Below are positions 17,794 through 26,025 of a stretch of 36,923 bases of DNA, piece by piece. The notes under the pieces are model-generated. The model was not told the origin of the DNA, searched no databases, and saw only the letters and a program-made list of their open reading frames with translations. The number at the start of each line of letters is the position of its first letter. Within the stretch, counting starts at the first letter, position 1. The stretch comes from Flavobacteriaceae bacterium. GTDB lineage: Bacteria > Bacteroidota > Bacteroidia > Flavobacteriales > Flavobacteriaceae. The stretch spans positions 1 through 36,923 of the forward strand of contig CANGUP010000011.1 in assembly GCA_947457105.1 (NCBI GenBank). The letters run 5' to 3'. The position numbers were made by a program, and so were the translations under genes.

Positions 17794-18066
17794 TTATTTA
17801 ATTGTAATCCAAATACAAAAAGAGTAAGCTTTATCAAAAATCCTGTTAAATCTGCTTGTAGCTAACATGTCTGGAATAAATCCATACTGCTTCATAAATT
17901 TAATGGCTGAACAATGATTACAATAAAAACTAGTTGATGAAACGATTGCTGTTAAAATAATTTCACTGTCACTTACTCGTCTTCTTATATCGTCTTTGTA
18001 TTCATTTCATTGTAAAACATCATCAATTAAACAAAAAATTGATATAATTTTGTCTTTGCAAAGCAT
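17794..18066 (-). pseudogene. IS982-type transposase remnant, N-terminal about 90 codons
   Basis: Reading the minus strand from an ATG at 18066 to a TAA at 17794 gives 91 codons in one frame, broken by one internal TGA after residue 17. The translation has CLIDDVLQ, then VSDSEIILTAIVSS, CNHCSAIKFMKQYGFIPDML and SRFNR, in the order found near the N-terminus of IS982-family transposases. Those are about 290 residues long. The DDE catalytic part is absent and I find no terminal inverted repeats, so it is a dead fragment. It occupies the gap between ridA and acs and marks an old insertion at the border of the carboxylate module. The family assignment comes from memory of the motif order. Confidence 0.75.
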
Positions 18067-18159
18067 CGGTTTTGTTTATAGTTTAGCAAAACAAATTTAC
18101 TTAACCTTTGCTTTGCTTTTTATATTTTTAAACTAGCAACTTGAATTAATTAACACAAA

Positions 18160-18237
18160 TTAAATCTGATAAATCAGATTTAAATTCGTGAAATTTAGTT
18201 ATTACTTTATAATTCGTTAAAATTCGTGCAATTCGTG
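18160..18237. repeat. Palindrome plus AATTCGTG short repeats
   Basis: TTAAATCTGA (18160-18169) and TCAGATTTAA (18174-18183) form a perfect 10-bp palindrome with a four-base spacer. It is followed by three copies of AATTCGTG (18183, 18221, 18230) and a variant AATTCGTT (18211). This looks like the intergenic short-repeat class common in flavobacteria. Because it lies just after the acs stop codon, the palindrome may also act as a weak 3' end. The rest of the gap from 17772 to 18263 is AT-rich without further features. Confidence 0.6.
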
Positions 18238-18263
18238 TCAAAATAAAAATAAACTAAAATAAA

Positions 18264-20171
18264 TTATAATTTTCCTTCTTTGATTTCGTCAACAATTTCA
18301 GGATTCAGCAATGTTGATGTATCACCAAAGTTAGAAAAATCTCCTTCGGCAATCTTACGCAATATTCTGCGCATGATTTTTCCAGAACGAGTTTTAGGCA
18401 AACCAGATACAAACTGAATTTTATCTAATTTGGCAATCGGTCCAATTTGATCAGAAATCAATTGGTTAATCTCTTTGGCAAGGTTGGTTCTATCACGAGT
18501 TTCGCCAGTTTCTTTCAAGATTACAAATCCGTAAAGCGCATTTCCTTTGATATCATGTGGGAATCCAACGATAGCACTTTCTGCAACTGCTGGATGTTCG
18601 TTTATAGAATCTTCAATTGGAGCCGTTCCTAAATTATGTCCTGATACAATGATTACATCATCGACTCTACCCGTAATTCTGTAATAACCCACTTCATCAC
18701 GTAAAGCACCGTCACCTGTAAAATATTTCCCAGGAAAAGCGGTAAAATACGTTTCTTTATAACGCTGATGGTCACCCCAAATCGTTCTAGCCATCGATGG
18801 CCATGGGAATTTGATGCACAAACTTCCTGTTACTTGATTGCCTTCAATTTCGTTTCGCAATTCGTCCATTAAAACCGGTTGAATTCCTGGTAAAGGTAGC
18901 GAAGCATACGTTGGTTTTGTAGGTGTTACAAATGGAACTGGCGAAATCATAATTCCTCCGGTTTCTGTTTGCCACCAAGTATCAACTAACGGACAACGCT
19001 TTCCTCCTACGTGATCGTTGTACCAGTGCCAAGCTTCTTCGTTAATCGGTTCACCAACAGAACCAATAACTTTCAATGAACTTAATGGAAATCTTTGTAC
19101 ATAATCTAAACTTTCTTTTGCCAAAGCACGAATAGCAGTTGGGGCTGTGTAAAATTGGTTGACTTTATGTTTTTCAATTACTTCCCAAAAACGACTAAAA
19201 TCTGGATATGATGGAACGCCTTCAAAAATTACAGTTGTAGCTCCATTTAAAAGTGGTCCGTAAAGAATATAAGAATGTCCAGTAATCCAACCAATATCAG
19301 CAGTACACCAATAGACGTCATTTTCTTCGTATTTGAATATATTTTTGAAAGTATAAGCAGTATAAACCATGTAACCTGCTGTAGTATGCACCATTCCTTT
19401 AGGTTTACCAGTAGAACCCGAAGTATAAAGAATGAACAACGGATCTTCAGCATCCATAATTTCTGCAACATTATTTGGAATAGCTGCGTCCATTAATGGT
19501 TGTAACCAAATATCACGACCTTCTTTCATGGTTACTTCCGAATTGGTTCTTTTTACTACCAAAACTTTTTCAACACAAGGCGATTTTTCTATAGCTTCAT
19601 CTACAATTCCTTTTAAGTCGATGGCTTTGTTTCCGCGGTAACTTCCGTCAGAAGTAATGACCATTTTACATTCGGAATCATTTATACGAGCCGAAACTGC
19701 AGAAGATGAAAATCCAGCAAAAACCACTGAATGTATAGCTCCAATTCTAGCACAAGCCAAAATAGAAACTGCCAATTCAGGAATCATTGGAAGATAAATA
19801 CAAACGCGGTCACCTTTTTTAATACCCTGTTCACGAAGAACATTAGCCATTTTGGAAACTCTTGTGTATAATTCATTGTAAGAAATATGTTGTGCTTCTT
19901 CCTTAGGATCATTCGGTTCAAAAATAATAGCCGTTTTATCGCCTCTTTTTGCCAAATGTCTATCGATACAATTTTTTGTAATGTTAACTTTGGCATCCAA
20001 AAACCATTTGAATTTTGCTTCTTGAAAATCAAATTCCATTACTTTTTCCCATTTTTGGTACCACGTAAAGTTTTCATCGGCTACTCTATCCCAAAATTTT
20101 CTTGGTTCACGTACCGATTTCTTATACATTTTAAAGTAATGCTCTAAATTGTCTATTGTATAGTAACTCAT
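18264..20171 (-). CDS. acs: Acetyl-CoA synthetase
   Basis: Acs activates acetate with ATP to acetyl-AMP and then acetyl-CoA. The 635-residue protein has the family's full length and motifs. These are GAIHSVVFAGFSSSA, the phosphate loop YTSGSTGKPKG, DTWWQTETGG (whose tryptophan restricts the acyl pocket to acetate) and the C-terminal PKTRSGKIMRRILRKIA. The lysine of that last motif is needed for adenylation and is the usual acetylation target. It is the last gene of the minus-strand carboxylate module, 158 bases after prpE. The separating region carries a 16-bp motif identical to one upstream of prpE, suggesting its own promoter and shared control. Confidence 0.95.
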   Translation of the reverse strand: MSYYTIDNLEHYFKMYKKSVREPRKFWDRVADENFTWYQKWEKVMEFDFQEAKFKWFLDAKVNITKNCIDRHLAKRGDKTAIIFEPNDPKEEAQHISYNELYTRVSKMANVLREQGIKKGDRVCIYLPMIPELAVSILACARIGAIHSVVFAGFSSSAVSARINDSECKMVITSDGSYRGNKAIDLKGIVDEAIEKSPCVEKVLVVKRTNSEVTMKEGRDIWLQPLMDAAIPNNVAEIMDAEDPLFILYTSGSTGKPKGMVHTTAGYMVYTAYTFKNIFKYEENDVYWCTADIGWITGHSYILYGPLLNGATTVIFEGVPSYPDFSRFWEVIEKHKVNQFYTAPTAIRALAKESLDYVQRFPLSSLKVIGSVGEPINEEAWHWYNDHVGGKRCPLVDTWWQTETGGIMISPVPFVTPTKPTYASLPLPGIQPVLMDELRNEIEGNQVTGSLCIKFPWPSMARTIWGDHQRYKETYFTAFPGKYFTGDGALRDEVGYYRITGRVDDVIIVSGHNLGTAPIEDSINEHPAVAESAIVGFPHDIKGNALYGFVILKETGETRDRTNLAKEINQLISDQIGPIAKLDKIQFVSGLPKTRSGKIMRRILRKIAEGDFSNFGDTSTLLNPEIVDEIKEGKL

Positions 20172-20261
20172 TTTTATTTTTGTAATTAGTTAATAGTGAC
20201 TAGTAAATAGTCGTTTGGTTTTGTAAATATAAATAATCTATTTGTTAGAAAAAGATTTTTA

Positions 20262-20277
20262 TTGCTAAATAGGTATA
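20262..20277. promoter_or_regulatory. Shared 16-bp motif upstream of acs
   Basis: TTGCTAAATAGGTATA lies 91-106 bases before the acs ATG. The same 16 bases occur at 22302-22317, 77-92 bases before the prpE ATG. The similar distance and identical orientation relative to the two genes suggest a binding site for a common regulator. No known Bacteroidota promoter element matches it. Confidence 0.6.
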
Positions 20278-20329
20278 GGTAGTAATTAGTTTAGACTGCT
20301 ATTCACTTTTCACTAATTACGTTTCACTT

Positions 20330-22225
20330 TTATCTAAACGAACCTATTCTAGCTTTCTCAAATTCTTCTCTTACTTCGTCAATTATAGCTTCATCGTCAA
20401 TGGTTGATGGAATTTGGAAGTTTACACCATCGGCGATACTTCTTAATAATTTTCTTAAGATTTTACCCGAACGAGTTTTTGGTAATCTTTGAACAATAAC
20501 TACATCTCGTAACGATGCAACAGCACCAATTTGTTCTCTAACCAAATGAACCACTTCATGTTGTAATTGAAAATGCTCGATATCTTCACCTGACTTATTT
20601 ACAACTAATGCTAATGGAACTTGACCTTTCAATTCATCGTTAATACCTATAACAGCACATTCTGCAACCGAATGATGAGACGAAACGATTTCTTCCATTT
20701 CGGCAGTAGAAAGTCTGTGACCTGATACATTGATAACGTCATCAACTCTACCTGTTATATAAATATAGTTTTCATTATCTTTAAATCCGCCATCACCTGA
20801 GAAATAATAACCTGGAAATTTATTCATGTAACCTGCTTTGAAACGCTCGTTATCTTTCCATAAATCCAACATGGTTCCTGGTGGTAATGGTAATTTAATT
20901 ACCACATAACCTTCTTCATTTGGGCCTAATTCTTGTCCTTTTTCACCAAATATTTTGATGTCGTAACCTGTAACGGCTTTTCCTGCAGAACCTGGTTTTA
21001 TTGGCAAGTACTCCACGCCCATCATGTTTGCAATCATAGGCCAACCTGATTCCGTCTGCCACCAATGATCAATTGCTGGTACAGGAATGTGTTCACGATA
21101 CCATTCTAAAGTGGATACATCGCAACGTTCACCTGCTAAGAATTGGGTTCTCAAACAAGACAAATCATATTGTTTGATAAATTCACCATTTGGATCTTCT
21201 TTTTTGATGGCACGAATGGCTGTTGGAGCAGTAAACATGATACTTACTTTATGCTCGGCAATCACTCTCCAAAACGTACTTGCATCTGGAGTTCTGATTG
21301 GTTTTCCTTCAAATATTACTGTTGTATTTCTATTAATTAATGGTCCGTAAACGATATAACTATGTCCAACTACCCAACCCACATCGGATGCTGCCCAAAA
21401 AACTTCGTCTTGTTTGGCTCCATAAATGTATTGCATTGAAAATTTAAGTGCCGTAGCATAACCTCCTGTATCTCTAACAATTCCTTTGGGTTTTCCTGTA
21501 GTACCAGATGTATACAAAACATACAATGGATGTGTTGCATTTACAGGAACACAAGGAGCTTCTTCTGAGCCATAAACTAGTGCATCATAATCAACATCGT
21601 ATTTTTTGAAAGGAATTCTTGCTCCTAATTTTCTATTGAAAACGATTACTTTTTTAGGTTTATGTTCAGCCAATTCAATAGCTTTATCAACTAATGGTTT
21701 GTAAGCTATTAGTCTGTCTATTTCAATTCCTGAAGAGGCTGTGATTATTAATCTTGGTTTACAATCGTCGATTCTTATGGCTAATTCGTGTGGTGCAAAA
21801 CCTCCAAAAACCACAGAATGCGTTACTCCTATTCGTGCACAAGCCAACATGGCAAAAGCTGCTTGAGGAATCATTGGCATATAAATTACAGCCGTGTCAC
21901 CTTTTTTCAATCCTAAAGAAATCATTCCGCCAGCTAGTTTGGCTACTTCCGATTTGACTTCGTTATAAGTATATCGCTTTACATTTTGAGTTACTGGTGA
22001 ATCGTAGATGATAGCCGTTTGATCTCCGTAACCATCTTGAATATGCTTATCTAAAGCTAAATAACACATATTTAATTCTCCATCTTTAAACCATAATGGA
22101 TAATCGTTTTCATCTATTGATAAAATGGTAGATGGTTTTGTATACCACTCTATTTGGCCTGCTTGTTCTTTCCAAAATGCTTCAGGAGATTGATTACTTT
22201 GGTTATAAAATTCTTGGTAATTCAT
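20330..22225 (-). CDS. prpE: Propionyl-CoA synthetase-like acyl-CoA ligase
   Basis: PrpE activates propionate, and less well acetate or acrylate, to its CoA ester. The 631-residue protein carries VTHSVVFGGFAPHELAIRID, typical of PrpE rather than Acs. It also has YTSGTTGKPKG for ATP binding, DHWWQTESGWPM at the acyl pocket and PKTRSGKILRKLLRSIADG with the catalytic lysine. It is encoded directly before acs and after the response regulator in the same direction, so both main short-chain acyl activators stand under one local control region. Substrate preference between propionate and longer acids is not settled by these motifs. Confidence 0.9.
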   Translation of the reverse strand: MNYQEFYNQSNQSPEAFWKEQAGQIEWYTKPSTILSIDENDYPLWFKDGELNMCYLALDKHIQDGYGDQTAIIYDSPVTQNVKRYTYNEVKSEVAKLAGGMISLGLKKGDTAVIYMPMIPQAAFAMLACARIGVTHSVVFGGFAPHELAIRIDDCKPRLIITASSGIEIDRLIAYKPLVDKAIELAEHKPKKVIVFNRKLGARIPFKKYDVDYDALVYGSEEAPCVPVNATHPLYVLYTSGTTGKPKGIVRDTGGYATALKFSMQYIYGAKQDEVFWAASDVGWVVGHSYIVYGPLINRNTTVIFEGKPIRTPDASTFWRVIAEHKVSIMFTAPTAIRAIKKEDPNGEFIKQYDLSCLRTQFLAGERCDVSTLEWYREHIPVPAIDHWWQTESGWPMIANMMGVEYLPIKPGSAGKAVTGYDIKIFGEKGQELGPNEEGYVVIKLPLPPGTMLDLWKDNERFKAGYMNKFPGYYFSGDGGFKDNENYIYITGRVDDVINVSGHRLSTAEMEEIVSSHHSVAECAVIGINDELKGQVPLALVVNKSGEDIEHFQLQHEVVHLVREQIGAVASLRDVVIVQRLPKTRSGKILRKLLRSIADGVNFQIPSTIDDEAIIDEVREEFEKARIGSFR

Positions 22226-22301
22226 TAGTATTGATTAGTTTGCGGTAGTTTTAAATACATAAGTAAATGTAAATAATTAATCAATACAAGTTATAATATT
22301 C

Positions 22302-22336
22302 TTGCTAAATAGGTATATACGAAATAGTTTTCGTAT
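22302..22336. promoter_or_regulatory. Second copy of the 16-bp motif plus adjacent palindrome upstream of prpE
   Basis: TTGCTAAATAGGTATA (22302-22317) repeats the motif found before acs. Directly next to it ATACGAAA (22317-22324) and TTTCGTAT (22329-22336) form an 8-bp inverted repeat with a four-base spacer. The region is the 151-base gap between the response regulator stop and prpE. The palindrome is not present next to the acs copy, so it may be a separate operator or the 3' hairpin of the regulator message. Confidence 0.55.
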
Positions 22337-22376
22337 CAACGAATAAACATTATGAATTAAAAAAATAATTTAAAAA

Positions 22377-22739
22377 TTAGGATAGTAACTCCATAACTTG
22401 ATCTACCACTTTTTTGATAGAAAATGGTTTTGTTAGATAGGCATCAGCACCAAGAGCCAATCCTTTTTCGATATCGCTTTCTTTGTTTTTGGCAGAAAGG
22501 AATATCACTTTGGTATGTTTTAAGTTGTCGTCTTTTTTTATTTGCTCAATAGTAGCGTATCCATCAACCATTGGCATCATCACGTCAAGGATTATCATGT
22601 CTGGATAATTGGTTTTTACAATATCCAAAGCTTCTTGACCGTCACGCGCAATGAAAACTTCAAAATTATTTTTTTTAAAAGTATATTCAAGTGACATTAC
22701 AATGTTAGGTTCGTCATCAACTATTAAAATTTTTTTCAT
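22377..22739 (-). CDS. Single-domain response regulator (REC only)
   Basis: The 120-residue protein is a receiver domain and nothing else. It has the acidic pair D8-D9, phospho-acceptor D52 in MIILDVMMP, S82 in FLSAKN and K104 in TKPF. It lies three bases after the sensor-kinase stop, so the two are certainly paired in expression. There is no DNA-binding output domain, so it cannot bind the prpE/acs upstream motif itself. It may work as a phosphate relay or sink, or act through a protein partner. Related SLC5-kinase systems in proteobacteria (CbrAB, CrbSR) have regulators with output domains, so this is a real difference. Confidence 0.95.
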   Translation of the reverse strand: MKKILIVDDEPNIVMSLEYTFKKNNFEVFIARDGQEALDIVKTNYPDMIILDVMMPMVDGYATIEQIKKDDNLKHTKVIFLSAKNKESDIEKGLALGADAYLTKPFSIKKVVDQVMELLS

Positions 22740-22741
22740 TT

Positions 22742-25435
22742 TTATAATTCTATATTCTTATTTTTCGGCAAAGTAAACACAATACAAGCACCTTTTATAC
22801 TTGGTTGTGCCCAAATTTTACCTTTGTGATGGTCAATTATTTGTTTGCAAATAGCTAATCCTAATCCGCTACCAACAGGTTTTTTAATATTTTGATTGGT
22901 TGATTGATAAAATTTATCAAAAATGGCTTCAAAATCATTTGGGTTAATCCCTTTTCCGTTATCATTTACGAAAGTATGAATAAAATTATCTTTTTCAATA
23001 ATTTGAATAGTAATTAATCCTTCGCTATCTGGACAAAATTTGATAGCATTTGATAATAAATTAGTTACAACTTGTACAATTCTATCTTCGTCGTAGTAAG
23101 CATTAGTTTTATCTTTACTTTCAATATGAATTGTAATTTTTTTATTTCTAATGAGTTGTTGTAATGGTTCGATGCATTTTTCAACAGTTTCCACCAAATT
23201 ATTTTTACTTGGATTGATGGTTTGCTTTCCGGTTTCAAACTTTTCTAAATCCAAAATTTTATCAATCAAACGATTCAATCTATCTGATTCGGAAATGATA
23301 TTTTGAAGAAATTGCTTTTTCAAATCTTCTGGAATTTCGTTATCATCGTGCAAAATTTCACTGGCAGCACGAATCGCTGTTATTGGTGTACGAAGTTCGT
23401 GAGTTACCGTATCTAAAAACTCGTCTTTTTGCTTGTCTTTAATCATTAAAGATTCATTGGCATTCTGCAATTTGGCTGTTATTTCTTTTAATTCGTTAGA
23501 AGTTTCAATCAGCTTTTTATTAATGATAATATTTTCTTTTGACTCTTCTAATATTTTTAAAACTTCAGGTAAGGTAATTTTTTCTTCTTTTACAACACTA
23601 GAAATCAATATTCTAGCCGAAGCCGTTCCGATATGACCCGTAAGAAGATTTTCAGCAAACTTGATTAATCTGGCATCAGCAAGTTCAATATTTTTATCAA
23701 CATTATATTTTACATTGAAAATATTCATGGCACGTTTAGTACGTTCATCACCAAGAAAACGAATCAATACCTTTTCAATATCATTTCTGTAAGCTGTTCC
23801 TTTCCAAATAAATGCATCTTCGTGATTCGTGATGTATTTGTTTATATCAACAAACATTTCGGCATAGTTACGTTCACGATAATTTCCTTTAAAACTCACA
23901 GAAACGGCAAAATATGTAACCGAATTAAACAACAAACTCCAAAATAACGCATGCGGAACTGGTTGTAAATAATCCAATCCGAAAAGTTGGAAGGGTTTTA
24001 GCAAATGAAATCCCATGAAACCCTCAGAAATAAAATTACTAGAACTATTCGAAATTCCAATGGCGTAAGGAATTAGCAAAGTATAGATGCAAATGGCAAA
24101 TCCAACCAAAATACTATAAACGGCTCCTAATCGCGAACCTCTTCTCCAAAATAAAGCTCCGAAAAATGCTGGTGCTAATTGTGAAATAATAACAAAAGCA
24201 ACCAATCCTATAGAAACTAAATTATAATCCAATCCGAAGAATCTATAGATAAAATAAGACAAGATGATTAAGGAAAAGATGCCTATTTTTCTACTATTCA
24301 AGATGCTTTTGCTACTAACAGAATCTATACTTTTTAATTTCCCCAAGAGGTTGTAAGGAATTAAAATATTATTGGTAATCATGGTTGAAAGTCCTATAGA
24401 TGAAACAACAATCATTGAAATAGCTGCAGAAAATCCACCAAGAAATACCATTACTGTTAGTGTTTTTTCATCAAATAATTGTGGGATTAACAACGAATAA
24501 GTATCAGAATTTACATTCTTTCCATCAAACAAAATATTTCCACCCCAAGCTATTGGATACACAAAAATATTAAACATTAAAAGATACAATGGAAATAACC
24601 AAACGGCTGTATTGATATGATTTTCGCGATTGTTTTCAATTACCGAAACTTGAAATTGTCTTGGCAAAAGAAAAATAGCAAACATAGAAAGCACGCAAAG
24701 TAAAAACCAATTGATTGCTTGAGGCAAACCTCCAATAGTGTTTTTTTCTTTAAAATGTTCTAATAAACTTGCTTTTTGGTAAATATCATCAAAACCATCA
24801 AAAACAAAAAAGGTAACGTAAACGCCAATGATGACAAAGAATACTAATTTTAAAACACTCTCCATTGCAACAGCAGTAACAATTCCTTTTCGTTTTTCGG
24901 AAGCATCAACATATCTAGTTCCGTAATAAGATGCAAAAAGTGCTAATGCAACTGCTACAAGTGTTGTAGTATCATCAAAAATATTTTTACTTGTTGGCGT
25001 GTTGGTTACCACATGAAAAGTTTCTGAAATTGCTTTAAGTTGTAATGAAATATAAGGAATGATTCCTGTGAGACAGATAACCGTTACAATCGCTCCAAGA
25101 AAACGACTGTTTCCGTAACGAAGTGAAATAAAATCGGCTATACTTGAAATTTTATTAACTCTCGAAATTCGGATAATTTTTCGAAGAATTAATATCCATG
25201 AAGGTGCAATAATTATTGGTCCGAGATAAATAGGAAGATAACTCAAACCACTTTCGGATGCAACGCCAATACTACCGTAATAGGTCCAAGCTGTACAATA
25301 AACGGCTAACGATAAAGTATAAACATAAGGATTATTTGTCCATTTGCTATTGCCTTTTTTTTCTGCCCAATGTGCGATGTAAAAGAGAACAGCTAAATAT
25401 CCTGAAAGAACTACTAGAAGTGCTATACTATTCAT
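22742..25435 (-). CDS. Sensor histidine kinase with SLC5 symporter and STAC-like domains (CbrA/CrbS type)
   Basis: The 897-residue protein starts with a sodium:solute symporter domain of about 13 membrane segments (residues 1 to about 500). A STAC-like segment follows around FAENLLTGHIGTASARILI (about 595-615), then a coiled coil and a HisKA domain with phospho-acceptor H679 in TVTHELRTPITAIRAA. The HATPase domain has VVTNLLSNAIKFCP and GSGLGLAICKQIIDHHKGK. No receiver domain is fused. CbrA of Pseudomonas and CrbS of Vibrio share this plan, and CrbS controls acs, which fits the acs and prpE genes here. The transport domain may sense or move a small carboxylate or amino acid. Its start overlaps the preceding small membrane gene by eight bases. 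Confidence 0.92.
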   Translation of the reverse strand: MNSIALLVVLSGYLAVLFYIAHWAEKKGNSKWTNNPYVYTLSLAVYCTAWTYYGSIGVASESGLSYLPIYLGPIIIAPSWILILRKIIRISRVNKISSIADFISLRYGNSRFLGAIVTVICLTGIIPYISLQLKAISETFHVVTNTPTSKNIFDDTTTLVAVALALFASYYGTRYVDASEKRKGIVTAVAMESVLKLVFFVIIGVYVTFFVFDGFDDIYQKASLLEHFKEKNTIGGLPQAINWFLLCVLSMFAIFLLPRQFQVSVIENNRENHINTAVWLFPLYLLMFNIFVYPIAWGGNILFDGKNVNSDTYSLLIPQLFDEKTLTVMVFLGGFSAAISMIVVSSIGLSTMITNNILIPYNLLGKLKSIDSVSSKSILNSRKIGIFSLIILSYFIYRFFGLDYNLVSIGLVAFVIISQLAPAFFGALFWRRGSRLGAVYSILVGFAICIYTLLIPYAIGISNSSSNFISEGFMGFHLLKPFQLFGLDYLQPVPHALFWSLLFNSVTYFAVSVSFKGNYRERNYAEMFVDINKYITNHEDAFIWKGTAYRNDIEKVLIRFLGDERTKRAMNIFNVKYNVDKNIELADARLIKFAENLLTGHIGTASARILISSVVKEEKITLPEVLKILEESKENIIINKKLIETSNELKEITAKLQNANESLMIKDKQKDEFLDTVTHELRTPITAIRAASEILHDDNEIPEDLKKQFLQNIISESDRLNRLIDKILDLEKFETGKQTINPSKNNLVETVEKCIEPLQQLIRNKKITIHIESKDKTNAYYDEDRIVQVVTNLLSNAIKFCPDSEGLITIQIIEKDNFIHTFVNDNGKGINPNDFEAIFDKFYQSTNQNIKKPVGSGLGLAICKQIIDHHKGKIWAQPSIKGACIVFTLPKNKNIEL

Positions 25436-25622
25436 TGTATCGTTTTACAATTAGAAGTGAAACCAATATGGAAAACAACCAAATAGAGAAAAAGTAAATG
25501 TAAACTACAGGAAAACCAAGAAAATTTTGTGCAGAATCAAATAGCAATGCAATAGGAAGATTAAAACCTATTAACAAGACTATAGAAACGATAACTAATT
25601 TTTGCTGATGTCTTTTTTTCAT
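25428..25622 (-). CDS. Small two-helix membrane protein, probable SLC5 accessory subunit
   Basis: From ATG at 25622 (MKKRHQQKLV) the product has 64 residues and two hydrophobic helices joined by a short loop, ending in KRYNE. The layout (basic N-terminus, helix, acidic/Asn loop, FPVVYIYFFSIWLF helix) resembles the DUF4212/DUF485 small subunits that accompany sodium:solute symporters. A GTG at 25634 would add four residues but lies inside an intergenic repeat, so I prefer 25622. The reading frame overlaps the sensor-kinase start by eight bases, which implies coupled translation and a 1:1 partner. The assignment to a named family is by appearance only. Confidence 0.75.
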   Translation of the reverse strand: MKKRHQQKLVIVSIVLLIGFNLPIALLFDSAQNFLGFPVVYIYFFSIWLFSILVSLLIVKRYNE

Positions 25623-25746
25623 AATATTTGCCACAAAGGCACCAAGTTACAAAGTTTTATATGTAAAAACAATATCTTACGAAAATACACAAACTTTTAA
25701 ACTTATTAAAATTTTAAACTTTTAAACTCATGAACTTCTTTAAATG

Positions 25747-25780
25747 CTCAAAAGCCCTTAAGTGAATAAGAGCTTCTGAG
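25747..25780 (-). other. Hairpin between two small membrane-protein genes
   Basis: On the minus strand CTCAGAAGCTCTT pairs with AAGGGCTTTTGAG across an eight-base loop, 13 pairs including two G-U wobbles. It lies 19 bases after the stop of the 71-aa protein. No T-run follows, so read-through control or mRNA end protection is more likely than full termination. The rest of the 176-base gap (25623-25798) is AT-rich with a short 'ccacaaaggcac' intergenic repeat at its left end. Confidence 0.5.
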
Positions 25781-25798
25781 ACTAACCAATAAAATTAT

Positions 25799-26014
25799 TT
25801 AATCTTCGTATTCATCGGTGATTGCATACCAGCCAAAAATGGTCAAACCGGTAACAATCATTGGTAGTAATATGAAGAAAACAATAATTCCAAAAACTAA
25901 ATCGTCTTGTTTTCCTGTAGTTAATTTATAACCAAAGATTCCAATTGAAAAGTAAGCAACTGCTGCAGCAAGAGCTATCCAAACTAATCCTAAATATTTT
26001 TTTAATGCGTTCAT
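25799..26014 (-). CDS. Small membrane protein, 71 aa, with the MFS transporter gene
   Basis: Two hydrophobic helices (about residues 8-29 and 40-64) flank a short hydrophilic loop (KLTTGKQDD), and the C-terminus is acidic (TDEYED). No signal peptide or catalytic motif is visible. It starts 11 bases after the MFS transporter stop in the same direction, so it is almost certainly co-translated with it and may be an accessory or stabilising subunit. I recall similar small genes next to MFS transporters in Flavobacterium, but I cannot name a function. Confidence 0.8.
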   Translation of the reverse strand: MNALKKYLGLVWIALAAAVAYFSIGIFGYKLTTGKQDDLVFGIIVFFILLPMIVTGLTIFGWYAITDEYED

Positions 26015-26025
26015 AGTTTTATATT

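Noticed and set aside
18183..18237. AATTCGTG repeats considered as a CRISPR array
   Set aside because: The units are eight bases with irregular spacing, and there are no cas genes; they fit ordinary intergenic short repeats.
18447..20147. Several antisense open frames of 60-90 codons opposite acs
   Set aside because: All lie inside a well-supported enzyme gene and have no signals of their own; they are mirror images of the coding pattern.
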